A DNA stretch of 49,121 nucleotides from Chara braunii (taxonomy: Eukaryota; Streptophyta; Charophyceae; Charales; Characeae), in contig BFEA01000829.1 of NCBI GenBank assembly GCA_003427395.1, positions 45,310 through 94,430 of the forward strand. The letters are read 5' to 3'. The notes beneath the pieces were generated by a model, which was given only the letters and a program-made list of their open reading frames with translations, ran no database searches and was not told the origin of the DNA. Shown here one piece after another: positions 27,829 through 38,447 of this stretch; position 1 is the stretch's first letter, and each line of letters begins with the position of its first letter. The position numbers and the translations under genes were made by a program.

Positions 27829-28405
27829 AACAGAACCTCTCCGTTCTGGCTCCTGCCATTCTGGGGAGTGACAGTCTGGTTCCTATTCCCCCGGCAAGTC
27901 AAAGATGAATACAATAACCACACACACACGCTCCTCCCCATTCCGGTTGAGAGGTCCGAGTGGACGACATTGATTACTTCCCTTGGGAAGGATATACCAC
28001 CCCTCAACCCTGCCTAAGTTAGCCTACTAGATTTAGGTTCTGACTGTTGTAAATAGGCTGATCTCTATGTACCCTGAATGGGGTGCTGGACTTGTATACG
28101 ATGGCTTGGCCAGCTTGGTCCTCTCAGCTACTCTGCTCTCTGATCCAGACTTAAATGCTGGAGATGGTTGCCTGCTTCATATACTGAATGATTCAATGAT
28201 CTGTTGCTGAAGGTGGTATCCACTGTCTATTTCTTAAACCCTAAGCCTTATTCTCTTGTCTTTCTCCCACCTTCAGTCTATAGGCCTGCCAGCATTGATT
28301 ACCCTGTTTCCAGGGGATTGACTGCACAGAGTTAGTATTAGATTTGTTGCAATGGACTATGCTTTGGGCGTCGTCTGTGTGCTCTGTGTGCTCCGTCCTT
28401 GCTCC
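27829..28405 (-). other. LINE-B1 3' untranslated region
   Basis: This contains the shared tail (CCATTCTGGGGAGTGACAGT at 27857, CCCCGGCAAGTC at 27889, GGATATACCACCCCT at 27988). The motif ACATTGATTAC or AGCATTGATTAC occurs twice, at about 27966 and 28292, so part of the tail may be duplicated. Confidence 0.7.
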
Positions 28406-29224
28406 TCAATCTGTGCCATACCGTTGCAGATCTACCATTGCCAACTGGTGGGGCGGGAAGGGATCGGGGAGTTCTGTGGATGGTCGCAGTGGGATCTCCT
28501 GGCCCACGAATGTCCAGTCTTTGAAGCAACTACGGTAATCCTTTTTGAACTCTTCCTGGTGGCATTCCTGGGTAGGCCTGCTGTCCCAACTGACGGAGGC
28601 AATCCAGCCCCCGTTCTCACTCCTAAACCGGTCACCTGAGAATTGCTGAATTGCTTGTGTTACATCTTTCGATGAATAAAACAGATCCAATTGATTTTTA
28701 GCTTTTTGCCACTGTACCGTTAGTTCTTGTTGAACATATTGTTTTATCATATTTGTCGCCTCTCCCTCTGCTATGCGGAGCCCCTCTATGGCATGTATAC
28801 AACATTTCATCCACAGGGTCCATATGACCGCTCTCCTCCCTGGGGGGGAAGTCCATGTCTCGCATAATATGGCCTTCCAATCCCAAGGCCACTTTGACCC
28901 AGTGCCCAACTGGGACCAGATCCTATCCCACCAACGCCATGTAAGAACTGCCCCCGGACACTGCATGAAGATGTGCTCTATGGTTTCCGGGATTTTGCAG
29001 GAGGGGAAGACAGTATGGCACGATTTACACCATGGTAATGCCCTCCCCTTCTGCTCTAAAGAGGTTCGATCTATCAACCAATCGTTGGTGGGAAGGCAAC
29101 GGTGTTCTATCTGCCACTGAAGCGAGGCCATCTTTGCTGGCCTAGAACTTGTGGCAGTGAACCATCGGATAGGGCGGATAGCCTCAATCCCTACGTTTAG
29201 TTGGGACCTCCATCGGTCCTTCAC
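28406..29224 (-). pseudogene. LINE-B1 zf-RVT domain and C-terminus
   Basis: The 272-codon open frame reads SLQWQIEHRCLPTNDWLIDR, then WCKSCHTVFPSCKIPETIEH and IFMQCPGA, giving C-x2-C and H-x4-C zinc ligands. It then has VIWTLWMKCCIHAIEGLRIA and a long polar C-terminus. It is intact over its length. The frame starts inside the domain, at MKDRW, in line with ORF2 running in from the preceding frame with a break near 29230. Confidence 0.85.
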
Positions 29225-29248
29225 CTTTTCTTTAATATTTACTTTTGG

Positions 29249-30140
29249 TCACAGCAGCCGGTATGTTGCCTTCACCGTCAGATTATACAACTTCGCATTT
29301 CCCTGAGATCTGCATTTTCTTGGGTGTGCCCACTGCCAGTCCTCTGGGTCTAAGGGGAGTTTTGCCAATGGGGTATTTGGCTGATATGCAATCCAGACGT
29401 CCTTGTCCCGCAGCATGTGAATCCTATGTAGTTCCGTATTTTTTTCCCATCTCATCACTTCAGGGTTGTACCGAGTGAGAACATTATCTTTGCCTTTATG
29501 GAAGAGGTTAATCAGTGTTTCATTCGTTCGTACGTCCACCACATTTCCTACACTTTTTGAGTCCCCCATAACATTTACCCAGTCCCCTTCTACCAGTCGC
29601 AGCCCTTTGTGCAGGATGCGCACCCAATCTAGGGGAATAGCGAAGATCAGCAATTCGAGGTTCTCTTCAACATTGTGGCAATATTTTAATGTGACCTTCA
29701 GCTGCGGCACCGTTTTCCAGTTCCCATTTTGTGAGTCTCAAATATCCTTTATTCTAATTATGCCTTTTTTGACCCAGCTGCACCACGGGGTGATTGAGCT
29801 GCAATACACTCCGCCGCACCTGTCCGTAATCCTCCTATTTCCAAAGAGGGGTTGACGCATCACTTCCTCCCACCTCGTCAGCGGGGGGTTATCAGGAAGT
29901 GGAAGTTGGCGCCAAACTCTTAAGACCCTGGCCCAGAAGTCGTCCCTGGCCAAGTCCGCACGGATCGCTCCGCTGTTCGATCCTTGACTATCACGAGTGT
30001 TGCGTGGCACGGTCCAGAAACGGTCTTCTAACCAGGTCAACGGGCTAACATCCTGTGGTGCTTGTGGAGCTAGTCTGGTTATCTGTTCCAGTGCAAGGGC
30101 ATACCATGGGAGATGATGTGCAAAGAGCAGTCTCTTGACT
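29249..30140 (-). pseudogene. LINE-B1 ORF2 connection region
   Basis: Frame 29710-29249 reads LKVTLKYCHNVEENLELLIF, VEGDWVNVMGD and LAKLPLDPEDWQWAHPRKCR, the counterpart of FDPAEWVW in LINE-A. Upstream, 30040-29738 carries MTWLEDRFWTVPRNTRDS and RWEEVMRQPLFGNRRITD, the counterpart of EVMRQPLFGNQWMT in A1. At least two frameshifts lie between the pieces. Confidence 0.8.
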
Positions 30141-31553
30141 CATTGAACCATTAAGGTTGTGACCTGTGTATCCGGGTCCAAAATCCCCACCCCCCCTTTG
30201 TCCTTGGGTTGGACCACCGATGACCAAGCTACCCTGCTGATGACATTCGAGAGCTCACCATTACCTCTCCACAACAAGGCTGTTAACTGTCGTTTCAGTG
30301 ATCGGATGGCCTCCTTACTGAGAGCCCAGATTGCGGATGTATACCAAAGGGCCGCCAACACCCCACTGTTAATCGCCAGCGCCCCTACCGATTAGGGAGG
30401 TTTGTTGGTCCTTCCAGTGGGCTAGCTTTTCTAACGCGGGTTTATCCATTCATCATTCGATGCGGGTTTACCTAGTGTTGTCAACATGATTCCCAGTACC
30501 CTAGCCGGGGCTTCTTCTGGGAGCCACTTGACACGTGGCAGCTCCGGGGGGCGCACCCCTTGATGATGGATCCACCAACCCAAAGTTTTATTTCCCCAGT
30601 TAACATTCATGTCTGAGACCGCTATAAATCGGTCAAAAAGTCTTCTGATCTCATCCATGTTTGTTGCAGTGGCATCCACCATAACTGTTAAATCATCTGC
30701 AAACATCGAACAGATGGGGATCCCATCCTCTGGGATGGCCGAAATTTGCAATTTCCTCAGATCTTCATTGGCACGAAGGTTCGCTGCCAGTGCCTCCATT
30801 ACAATTATAAAGAGGAAGGGTGTCAGAGGGTTTTCCTGTCTGACCGACCGTTGCAGCGAGAAAGACCGGCGCGATCCTTCCATTAATTTGGACACACGTA
30901 GTGGCATTGCGATGCAGTATTTCGGTCCAACGCCGGAAAACAGGCCCAATGTTCATTTTTTCCATGCATCTGTCTAAGAAATGCCAGTCCACGTGGTCGT
31001 AGGCTTTTTCAAAATCGATGAAGACCACCGCTGCATTTTGTTTATCTTGTCTTGTTAGTTTGAGGAGTTCATTAACTAATAGGATGTTATCATGAATCAT
31101 GCGCCCTTTGACAAACCTGGTATGGGTCGGGTGGATAATATCGTCCAGGACAAGGATCAGGCGGTTTGCCAGGGCTTTTGCTAACATTTTGTACACCACC
31201 GTGAGCAAAATGTCCATTTTGTCTCCCTTTTTGTATAATAAAGTGAGAATGCCTTGCCCCACCAGCTCCCCCATCCGCCCTGTTTCCCACACCTGACTAT
31301 AGAAGTCCATCAGGTCTGTGGCCATTTGAGTCCAGAAAGTCTCCCAGAACTCTTTCGGGAGCCCGTTTATGCCCAACATCTTCTCTTCGTCCATCTGCAT
31401 CATCGCCGTCCAGATTTCCTCCTTGGACAGGGGGCAATCTAGAGTTATTTTCTGCTGGCCCGACAATGCCTTCTCCCTTTGGGCGCACCGAGAAGTAAAC
31501 AGGTCCTTAAAGGAGGACCTTGCTATCTGCGCAGTGGGGGGTGGAGGCGACAA
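30141..31553 (-). pseudogene. LINE-B1 reverse transcriptase
   Basis: From 31553 it reads IWTAMMQMDEEKMLGINGLP, ILTLLYKKGDKMD, a deletion removing the usual NYRPISL, THTRFVKGRMIHDNILLVNE, motif A FIDFEKAYDHVDWHFLDRCM and MNIGPVFRRW. After a frame change it reads LQRSVRQENPLTPFLFIIVM and the catalytic FADD (30692-30703). The thumb WNGNKTLGWWI-type block and WRGNGELSNVISRVAWSSVV, then KGGVGILDPDTQ (30361-30140), follow. Catalytic residues are intact, but the deletion and frameshift inactivate it. Confidence 0.88.
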
Positions 31554-31612
31554 TATCCTGATGACCGGTCTGTGGATCGTAAAACGCTTCTATGGTTGTT
31601 CTGTGCGCACGG

Positions 31613-33600
31613 TTTTTTTTTTTTTTTTTTTTTTAATGGGAACAAGTGGGGAGCAGCACATGCTGGGAACCGGGCCCAGTGTCCCATATGGAATTCGCAT
31701 AGAATTTAAAAATTTTAAGATATCGGGACCATTACCCGGCAGTGGCTAAGAAAAATTGGAGCTACTTAGGAAATTGCTACAACAACCTTCAAAAATAGGC
31801 AAAGTTTCTGAAAGTTTCAGAAAACGACTCAGAACCCCCCCCTCAATCCTCCTTACCTCACTCCGGCAAGACTTACTGCAGAAGAGCCACCATCTCCGCT
31901 ACTGATGTACCCTATTTCCATCCTACGAGCTAGCCCCTTCACTAGTAGGACGCTAGATATCCAACCATCTACTTATCCCACTCACCTCTGAGAAAAATTA
32001 AGAAAATCTCCCCCTGCCAGCATTGATTGCGCCGGAACCAGGGGATAAACTGAGCAGGGACACCCTTGAGGATATATCTTTTTTTGTTTTTTTAGAAGAG
32101 CATTCAAATCGAGAAATACCTACCTCGGAGCCTTTCAGTAGCCCACCCCTACCTGCCTCATCCCTATATCCTGATACTTTGTCTCTACTAGGCCTCACGC
32201 CCCCAACTACTAGGTTACAGAGTGGCACGGCCCACCCCAGAAGACTCCCACCTGCTAGGCTACAGGGCAAAACGACCCGCCCCGGCTCCGACCAGCGTCG
32301 ACTAAGTACCAGCTTACCAAAGGACACTAGAGCGCCTTCCACCCTCAACAACTCCCCTGATCTCTCTACCAGGTCACTTGCCCTCGTACAGCTAGAGTTA
32401 CAGGGCAGCGCAACCAAGCCCCAGCACCGACCAGCGTCGTTCTGGCCTCGTCCATTTGCAAGCCCACGGGGACCCAAGACTACAGCAAATACCAGACAAG
32501 CCACCAATCAACACCATAGTTGTAGTTCCGATCACTCAGCTCCTTCGAGCACTGGTTGCAGATATCCCACATAAAATCCCTCACAACCCTACTCTGGCAA
32601 GTCTTACTGCGATGAAGCCACCATCTTCACCGCTGCTGTACCCTATTTCCACCCTGCAGGTTAACCCCATGGCCGTAGAGCGCCTTATCCCCCACCATCG
32701 CAACCACGACCCCCAGCCACCAGGGCAAACTTATAAAGAATTTTTTAATCAGAAAATTCAATCCCATTCAAGAAGATATTGAGAATTCAAAGGCTATGAA
32801 AAACAGAGAGACGAAAATCAGAAATAGAGCCACCAACAATCCAACTCAGACCCTCGCTACAGACGAGAAACCGTCGCTCAGGCTTTCAGTCCTCGTACCA
32901 GAAATCGCCAGTTCTCACACGCCCCTTGCTAGGGTTACAAGGCAACACAAACTGCCCCAGCACCGAACTAACTGTTTTTTGACGGACAACAAGTATCTTC
33001 CTCCCTCGACAACTTTCTTAGCTGCAAACCCCTACCGGGTTACAGGGTCACCGCCCCGGCATCAGCTACGTTGAAAGAGGTGGTTATGCCTTCCACCCCG
33101 CATAACTCCACTGGCATGAAGCTCCTCTTGGTCACAGAGCCACTGCTCCAACACCGACCAATGTCGCCCCACCCCGCCGTTCTAGTAAACTTACCACCCT
33201 AAGCAACCCTTCCTCTGCTGCACACGCCCACCCAAAATTCCCTCCAAACCGTACTTCCAACTTTCACCTTCCCATTTATATTTATTTTTTTTGGTTAGAA
33301 CCTCAAAAATCAAAAGATAAGGAGACTCAGATAACGTGCAGGAATCATAGCCATATAAGGCAATCTGATTCAACCCTTTTATTCCCACAAGAAGAGAGGA
33401 CGGAAGGAAACTACTTATCTCCCCATGGAGATTCCTGCACCTATTCACGTCTCTGCTGGATGTAAAGGGTTCACAAGAAACCAATCGTCTTACCCCCCCC
33501 CCCAAAAAAAAAAACGACCACCTGCCCTTTCACTACCTCCACTGGAAGGTGCCCCCTCACCTCCCAGCCCCAGTTCAGAACAACCCCCTAAATCACTCCT
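31613..33600 (-). mobile_element. Unidentified insert in LINE-B1 with a poly(T) left end
   Basis: LINE-B1 RT homology stops at about 31612 and endonuclease-RT linker homology resumes by about 33650-33710. The insert starts with 22 T on the plus strand (31613-31634), so it looks like a retroposed minus-strand sequence with a poly(A) tail. Near its 3' end it has CCAGCATTGATTGCGCC (about 32018), like the LINE tails, but there is no RT. A block at 31858-31930 recurs at 32588-32660 (GGCAAGnCTTACTGC, GCCACCATCT, GTACCCTATTTCCA). Short GTTACAGGGC / CACCGACCAGCGTCG motifs recur about six times. The TSD is not resolved. Confidence 0.55.
33490..33513 (+). repeat. Poly(C)-poly(A) tract
   Basis: About 12 C are followed by about 12 A, near the right edge of the insert. 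It is prone to sequencing error. Confidence 0.9.
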
Positions 33601-33609
33601 GCTCCCTCA

Positions 33610-34080
33610 GCAACATACAATACCCCCTAGAGTATGTACACGGGTCATGCTAAAAAAAAAATTGTCCATGGTTCCTTCTGTTTGATGTCGTGCTAGTCGT
33701 CCTCTAATACGTGTTCCCTCCTAGCGTTGTGTGGCAAAGGTCTGGAGTTGTTGCTCCAGTGTTTGTTTTGCTGAACTATGTGAACTATCGGGATGGTCTT
33801 GGTGTTCGAGTTGTTGCAGTTGTTGGTCAATTTCCATTTCTTGCTAATGTTTCCTGGCTGCTAAAAGTTTGGAATATGCTTGGCATTTTCTACCCAAATA
33901 GAACAGGCCATCATTAAATCAATCTATTTCCTGTTGAATGTGTTGTTTTCGTGTATGTCAAAACGCCCAGCAGTCGATAATGTATTTCTAAAAGGTTTGC
34001 TGTTGTAGGATGGAGGTATTAAGTTTGTAGAAGCCAGGACCACGGTCCGGTTTCTTTCGGAAGGATAAGATGACCATGCA
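33610..34080 (-). pseudogene. LINE-B1 linker between endonuclease and RT
   Basis: The minus strand reads FYKLNTSILQQQTF, a stop, KYIIDCWAF, then coiled-coil-like LLAARKH, EMEIDQQLQQLEHQ and AKQTLEQQLQTFATQR. EGTRIRGRLARHQTEGTMDN followed by FFF comes next. This follows the usual LINE layout of a helical linker before a 'RxRxxWxxEGD...FF' block. Stops are present. The insert interrupts it. Confidence 0.65.
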
Positions 34081-34887
34081 CATTTTGTGATCCAGGCCCA
34101 TGTAGGGGCTGGCTGGTAGGATCGCTGCGAGAAGCAGAGATCCTTCCAAGTCGTTCGAGGTCAAGATTAAGTCAATTTTGGATCTCGTCTGGTTGTTTGT
34201 TCCAGTCTTTCGTAGGCATGAGTAAAATTTTCTATCCGGGTTTAGCCTCCGAAATGTGTCGAATACTTTCAGTGATACACATAAATCATTGATTATTCAC
34301 TCATCTTCTTCCACATACCGCGGAGTGGGGGAGGGAGTCTGCCATCTATCCATCCACCGGTCAGGAGCTGCGTTGCAATCCCCTACTATAATGACCGGGA
34401 CCCCGTCCGGGATTTGCGCTTTGATATTCTCGAAGAAGGTTCTCCGTTCACTGACAGTACTGGGGGCGTAGATGCATAATATACATATAATTTTGAGTTC
34501 CAACATGACCAGGATTGACGCCCATCGACCTCCCTCCTGGCCGACTACCCACTGCACTGGATCCGCCCGAGATTCAAGGGGGATCCAAATGGCCACCCTT
34601 GCACTCCCTGGTTTTGGGGCATGGGTCCTAAAGGCCTTGTATGGCCAGACCATTTTGTGAATGCGGTTGTGCTCTGGGGTGTCCATCAGGTGCGTTTCCT
34701 GTACGCACACTATATCTGGCCCATTTCTTTCCCCCACCCCTCTCATTAAATCCCATATTGCATTGTGTTGATCAGGTTTGCACGAGGCCAGGCCATTCAC
34801 ATTTAGTGACCGCAAGTCCAGATCGGCCACTCTCCTGCATTGGTTCCAGATGCGGTCTTTCTCGTACACTGCTTTGACCGGGTCCAT
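34081..34887 (-). pseudogene. LINE-B1 EEP/APE endonuclease
   Basis: From 34887: LDLRSLNVNGLASCKPDQHN, DIVCVQETHLMD (catalytic Glu), GSARVAIWIPLESRADPVQW, IICILCIYAPST and VPVIIVGDCNAAPDRWMDRW (GDxN). It runs to 34297, then after a stop IINDLCVSLKVFDTFRR, RSKIDLILTSNDLEGSLLLA and YMGLDHKMCMVIL. All the main motifs of the fold are present. Only one stop and small breaks are visible, so this is the best endonuclease copy in the window. Confidence 0.88.
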
Positions 34888-34913
34888 CTGCTAGTTTTGC
34901 AGTCGTATTATGG

Positions 34914-36334
34914 TCACAGACGGATCCACGACAATTGTTCCCATTCCCAGTCTGCAGTACCTGCCCTCCTGAGAAGTGCGCATAGGCTACTCTGAACATC
35001 GTGCTCAATCCAGGTGTGACTGTGCCTGATCTTGACCGTTTGCAGGTTCAGCAGCTGGCCGTGGGTGTGCCATCTCAGGCTAGTTTGTGTGGTTGGGTCA
35101 AAACGTATGTATACATCCCTCTGCGCGATCTTGCTGAGGCCTGTTGTAATCAAAGTTGTAGCTTGTGCCCCTGGCAGTAAGGTTTCTGCAATATGGGATT
35201 CGAGCTGCATTTTGCAGAATTCCTGCCGCTGCCTCAGACGAGCTGTTTTGTGGATTCGCCGAAAACGATGACCAGCCTTGTAACGTGACACCCCCTTGTC
35301 TCCCATTCTCTGCCGGTGACAGACCCACTTCCCATTTCCCATTTTTCTTCCGAACGGGAATGAATAACACGACCGCCTGCGACAGAGGGGCGGTATCACA
35401 GCCCATCTCGACTAAGCTGCCTCAGCTTCCTTCTTCACACCAGATCCAGTGGTGCGTTCTCGTCCGGGTCCGGGGGGTCCGGGCCCGGCGGCGGGGCTGA
35501 TTGCTGCCTAACCGGGGGGTCTTGGGCCTTCCCTGTGCCTTCTCCTCTATCACCACTTGGGGTCCATCCTGATTGGCTTCCTTCATAGCTGCAGCCTGTG
35601 GTGTCTGAAAATGTGCAGATAAGATTGTGGCCAGTCTGTGCCATGCTTCGGTCCACTTCACCCCCGATTGCAGCCCCCTCTCCAACACATTTTTGAGTGA
35701 TGGGCTCGTATCCAACATCGGGAATAGTTCCAGGTATGTCCTATCCCAGAAGTCATCAGTAAAGGGGCCGTGTTTTGCTTTCAGATTGGCCATCAGCCAG
35801 TCTGCAACGGCAACCAATTTCTGTTCCATGGGGAGATGTAGCGGCGGTGCTCCCTCCTCCTTGCCTTCCGGGTCTCTCTAACCCGTCTTCGCCTTACTTT
35901 CCTTTTCTGCATGTCTCCAATACGTCATTCAATCAAGATCTACAATTACAGATTTTATGTCCTCGCTCCTTAGGGCTCATATGCACTCTTCTATACTATG
36001 GATTGTGATAGCTTTCATTGTCAGTCTTATTGCTTCCTCCACTCACCTTTCTGCTGACAGGGGTGATGCTAATCTTCTCTCTATCATTGCAATCTTAAAT
36101 CACCAGTACACCCGGGCCTGGAGGCGCTCCACTGCACGCCAAACTTTGCCAAACCGCCAGCGGTGGATTTTTTTGTCTTTTGGCTGGCGCCACTTGCCAT
36201 TGTGGTCCGGTAGGCCCGACGCACGAAATTTCCAGAGTAGGCGACGAATCTTTCTCAGCAAGGCTGGGGCTGTGTACTGGCTGTTTAAGGATGTCGACTG
36301 CAGACAGTGGAGAGTCATTGCTTGTATGTGACAA
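34914..36334 (-). pseudogene. LINE-B1 ORF1-like frames
   Basis: Three minus-strand frames precede the endonuclease. 36334-36095 reads MSHTSNDSPLSAVDILKQPV, with WQVAPAKRQKNPPLAVWQSL. 35829-35422 reads MEQKLVAVADWLMANLKAKH, GPFTDDFWDRTYLELFPMLD, then a Pro/Arg-rich tail (PRRRARTPRTRTR). 35399-34914 reads KMQLESHIAETLLPGAQATT, IRFDPTTQTSLRWHTHGQLL and so on. The order (N-terminal, basic tail, then a C-terminal part) suits a LINE ORF1 RNA-binding protein, but I see no clear zinc knuckle, so the assignment rests on position. Confidence 0.5.
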
Positions 36335-36409
36335 ATGGGCTTTCGTTTTTCCCTATGTCAAAGGGGTTCTTCCTTCTCAACCACATGCTGCAAATGCAAT
36401 TGTTACATG

Positions 36410-36524
36410 NNNNNNNNNNNNNNNNNNNNNNNNNNNNNNNNNNNNNNNNNNNNNNNNNNNNNNNNNNNNNNNNNNNNNNNNNNNNNNNNNNNNNNNNNNN
36501 NNNNNNNNNNNNNNNNNNNNNNNN
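36410..36524. other. Assembly gap (115 N), probably false
   Basis: The 28 bases before the gap (36382-36409, starting CACATGCTGCAAATGC) are identical to the 28 bases after it (36525-36552). Confidence 0.95.
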
Positions 36525-36552
36525 CACATGCTGCAAATGCAATTGTTACATG

Positions 36553-37738
36553 GTTGGCTCTGTGGAAATCGTTTGCATCATAGTGTTGGAGAGATGCCTT
36601 TTATGAACACTGTGAAGCCCATCAAGGGTCAACACCAGCAATGCCCACTGGAACATTCCACACTCATACTGCACTACCAGTCCTGGTCATCCGGTTTCAC
36701 AGCAGTTGCTTTTGGAACGAGTAACGTGCCATTCTTCTTGCATTTTTTCTACTATGTGATGAGTTTGACTGTGGTGTGGCTAGTGCTTTCACTTCCCTCT
36801 TGCTCTAGATCTACTCACCCATAGGTTAGACCTTGGCCTGGCCATTGGGCACTTCCTTTGGTAGCTCAGGGGACGAATACTCTAGGTTCCTAGAGGGGTA
36901 TCATGGTCCGCTCGTAAGGTCAGTAGTAGAAATGATCACGCTCAGCATCCGAGTGCCCATATGATAGGGTTCATGCAGCTCGTGCTTCAACCAGGGCTCG
37001 GGGGTTGTCCTGTCCAGCGCTGGTGCCAGGTCAGGTTGTTCGACTGATTAGGCTTAAGGGGTGGTGGTCGTAGTGGAAGCCTCTAGGTAGGATTGAGGGA
37101 GAAGGGGTTGTGATGGGGAAAAAATGTTGAGGTGAGATGGAGGGACCTCGTGAGGGGAACAGGTTGTTCCGCTGATTAGGCTTAAGGATGGTGGTCCTAG
37201 TGCAAGACTCGAGGTAGGAACGACGGAGAAGGGGTTGTGATGTGGAAAAAATGTTGACGTGGGATGGAGGGACCTTGTGAGGGGAAAAAAAGAAGAGTCA
37301 AAATAACTGTGTGCCTGGGTGAGGTTCAAGGTGCTCATCACACCTCGTAAGATTCACACCCTTTTTCTCTTGTTGGTTTATCATTTTTTTTTCTTTCCCT
37401 TCACACAAACACGCACACAAACCCTTCTAGTTTGCAGGGCACCAGTCCCGTGAATTATCCCTGGATAGAGAGTCATAGGCATACTAACTAGAGCACATTC
37501 AGCACAGACCTTTTGCAGGCAGCCAGGATAGAACGAGCAGCACCCAGGAGACCCCACAGGTACCATGCCTTTTGCTCTTCGCTTCCTCCCTCTCCCCTTC
37601 ATGGTGTGTACTCTAGGACATTCCCCGGCCTTTGTTAAGCTAGTCGCGGTTAGCTTTTAGTAGTGTCTCACCTTCAATGTATGCTTCAAGTGTGCTATTC
37701 GGCGATCTCTTTCTGCCACCATCTTCTGCAATTCGTTC
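36553..37738. other. No recognised gene; contains a tandem duplication
   Basis: Apart from the 128-base duplication listed separately I see only AT/GC-mixed DNA with chance frames. No LINE or domain signal. Confidence 0.5.
37032..37286. repeat. 128-base tandem duplication
   Basis: CAGGTTGTTC...CTGATTAGGCTTAAGG starts at 37032 and again at 37160. GAGAAGGGGTTGTGATG, GAAAAAATGTTGA and GATGGAGGGACCT recur in register up to about 37286. Divergence is roughly 10%. Confidence 0.9.
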
Positions 37739-37939
37739 TCAGTCCTTAAGCAGGCCTGCAACATCCCATGGCACATTGTTGCAGCAAAGTGGGCAACCGA
37801 CATTGGCCTCATCCACGACATTATGAAGTGCGATCAGGAGAAGGTCACAGCAAAGAGTGGGATCAGAATTCAAACAGAAGCATGGGGTGACTCTTTTTGT
37901 GTGCAGGTAATTCATCGTAAATCCATAACAGTCTGTCAC
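37739..37939 (-). CDS. Unrecognised small ORF, Cys-rich
   Basis: A 66-codon minus frame reads CFCLNSDPTLCCDLLLIALH, then NVVDEANVGCPLCCNNVPWD. Past the stop the same frame continues ERIAEDGGRKRSPNSTLEAY, which also looks protein-like, so this may be a pseudogene or an exon. It overlaps the start of the inverted repeat at 37928. Family unknown. Confidence 0.3.
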   Translation of the reverse strand: MTDCYGFTMNYLHTKRVTPCFCLNSDPTLCCDLLLIALHNVVDEANVGCPLCCNNVPWDVAGLLKD

Positions 37940-38099
37940 AGCCCCTCGTTTGTTGTCCTCTTCTTCCTGTCTGCCTACGGTTTACCTGGCAGTTCTCTGT
38001 GACAATATATAATATTATATATCGTCAAACAGAACTGCCCGGTAAACCATAGGCAGAGAGGGAGAAGAGGACAACAAACAAGAGGCTGTGACAGACTGT
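37928..38099. repeat. Inverted repeat IR-1 (about 83-base arms)
   Basis: The left arm 37928-38010 (ACAGTCTGTCACAGCC, TTTGTTGTCCTCTTCT, CTGCCTACGGTTTACC, GGCAGTTCT) is the reverse complement of the right arm 38016-38099, with a few mismatches and an AT-rich centre (ATATAATATTATAT). The right arm leads into a hammerhead-like motif; the left arm does not. The same arm sequence occurs in the elements at 46617-46820 and 46839-47162. Confidence 0.9.
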
Positions 38100-38126
38100 T
38101 TCACCGGAGTTTCACCGGCTCATGAG
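38090..38126 (-). ncRNA. Hammerhead-ribozyme-like core, copy 1 (diverged)
   Basis: On the minus strand the core is CTCATGA, stem II GCCGG/CCGGT with loop TGAAACT, then GAAAC and a short ACAGTCTGTC segment ending in the cleavage triplet GTC, 37 bases in all. Against the copies near 47 kb, the U-A pair of stem II is a C-G pair here and the outer G-C is G-U, so pairing is kept. The first box has CTC instead of CTG, which should reduce or abolish cleavage. Confidence 0.6.
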
Positions 38127-38447
38127 AGATGGTTAACGGAAGGCCAAATATTCGTCGTTTTGGCCGGCAATTTCAGTGAGAAATTCATCGAAGATTTCAA
38201 AAACAAAAGAACGCTTTAAAACCCTAACACAAAAACATTGTCCGAGTTAAAATGAAGCGTCCAACGAATTCAACGAAATGCCAACTTTTTCATTATTGAT
38301 CCAAACATGTCAAAAGTGGACACATGACGTGCCCTAAAGCACAAATATGTCACACAAAAAGAAAAACAAGAAAAAAGCAAAAAATCAGCACAATGTGACA
38401 GTTTCGGTGCAAAATTCGGCGATAATAACACCCCTGGTTAACCACAT
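38127..38447. other. AT-rich DNA, nothing recognised
   Basis: No gene or repeat boundary could be assigned between the IR-1 motif and the ORF at 38448. Confidence 0.5.

Larger units (their letters stand above)
27829..36334 (-). mobile_element. LINE-B1, long LINE split by another insertion
   Basis: The 3' end is marked by the T-run at 27813-27828 (poly(A) of the element). Then come a 3' untranslated region (27829-28400) with the tail shared with LINE-A, zf-RVT, connection, RT (to 31553), a foreign insert (31613 to about 33600), the endonuclease-RT linker and endonuclease (33700-34887), and ORF1-like frames (34914-36334). The proteins differ clearly from LINE-A (for example FIDFEKAYDHVDWHFLDRCM). 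Many frameshifts show it is dead. The 5' end is not defined and lies near or beyond 36334. Confidence 0.85.

Noticed and set aside
31998-32507. 169-codon minus frame in the LINE-B1 insert
   Set aside because: No domain, low-complexity composition, and the opposite strand is also open for 183 codons (32023-32574).
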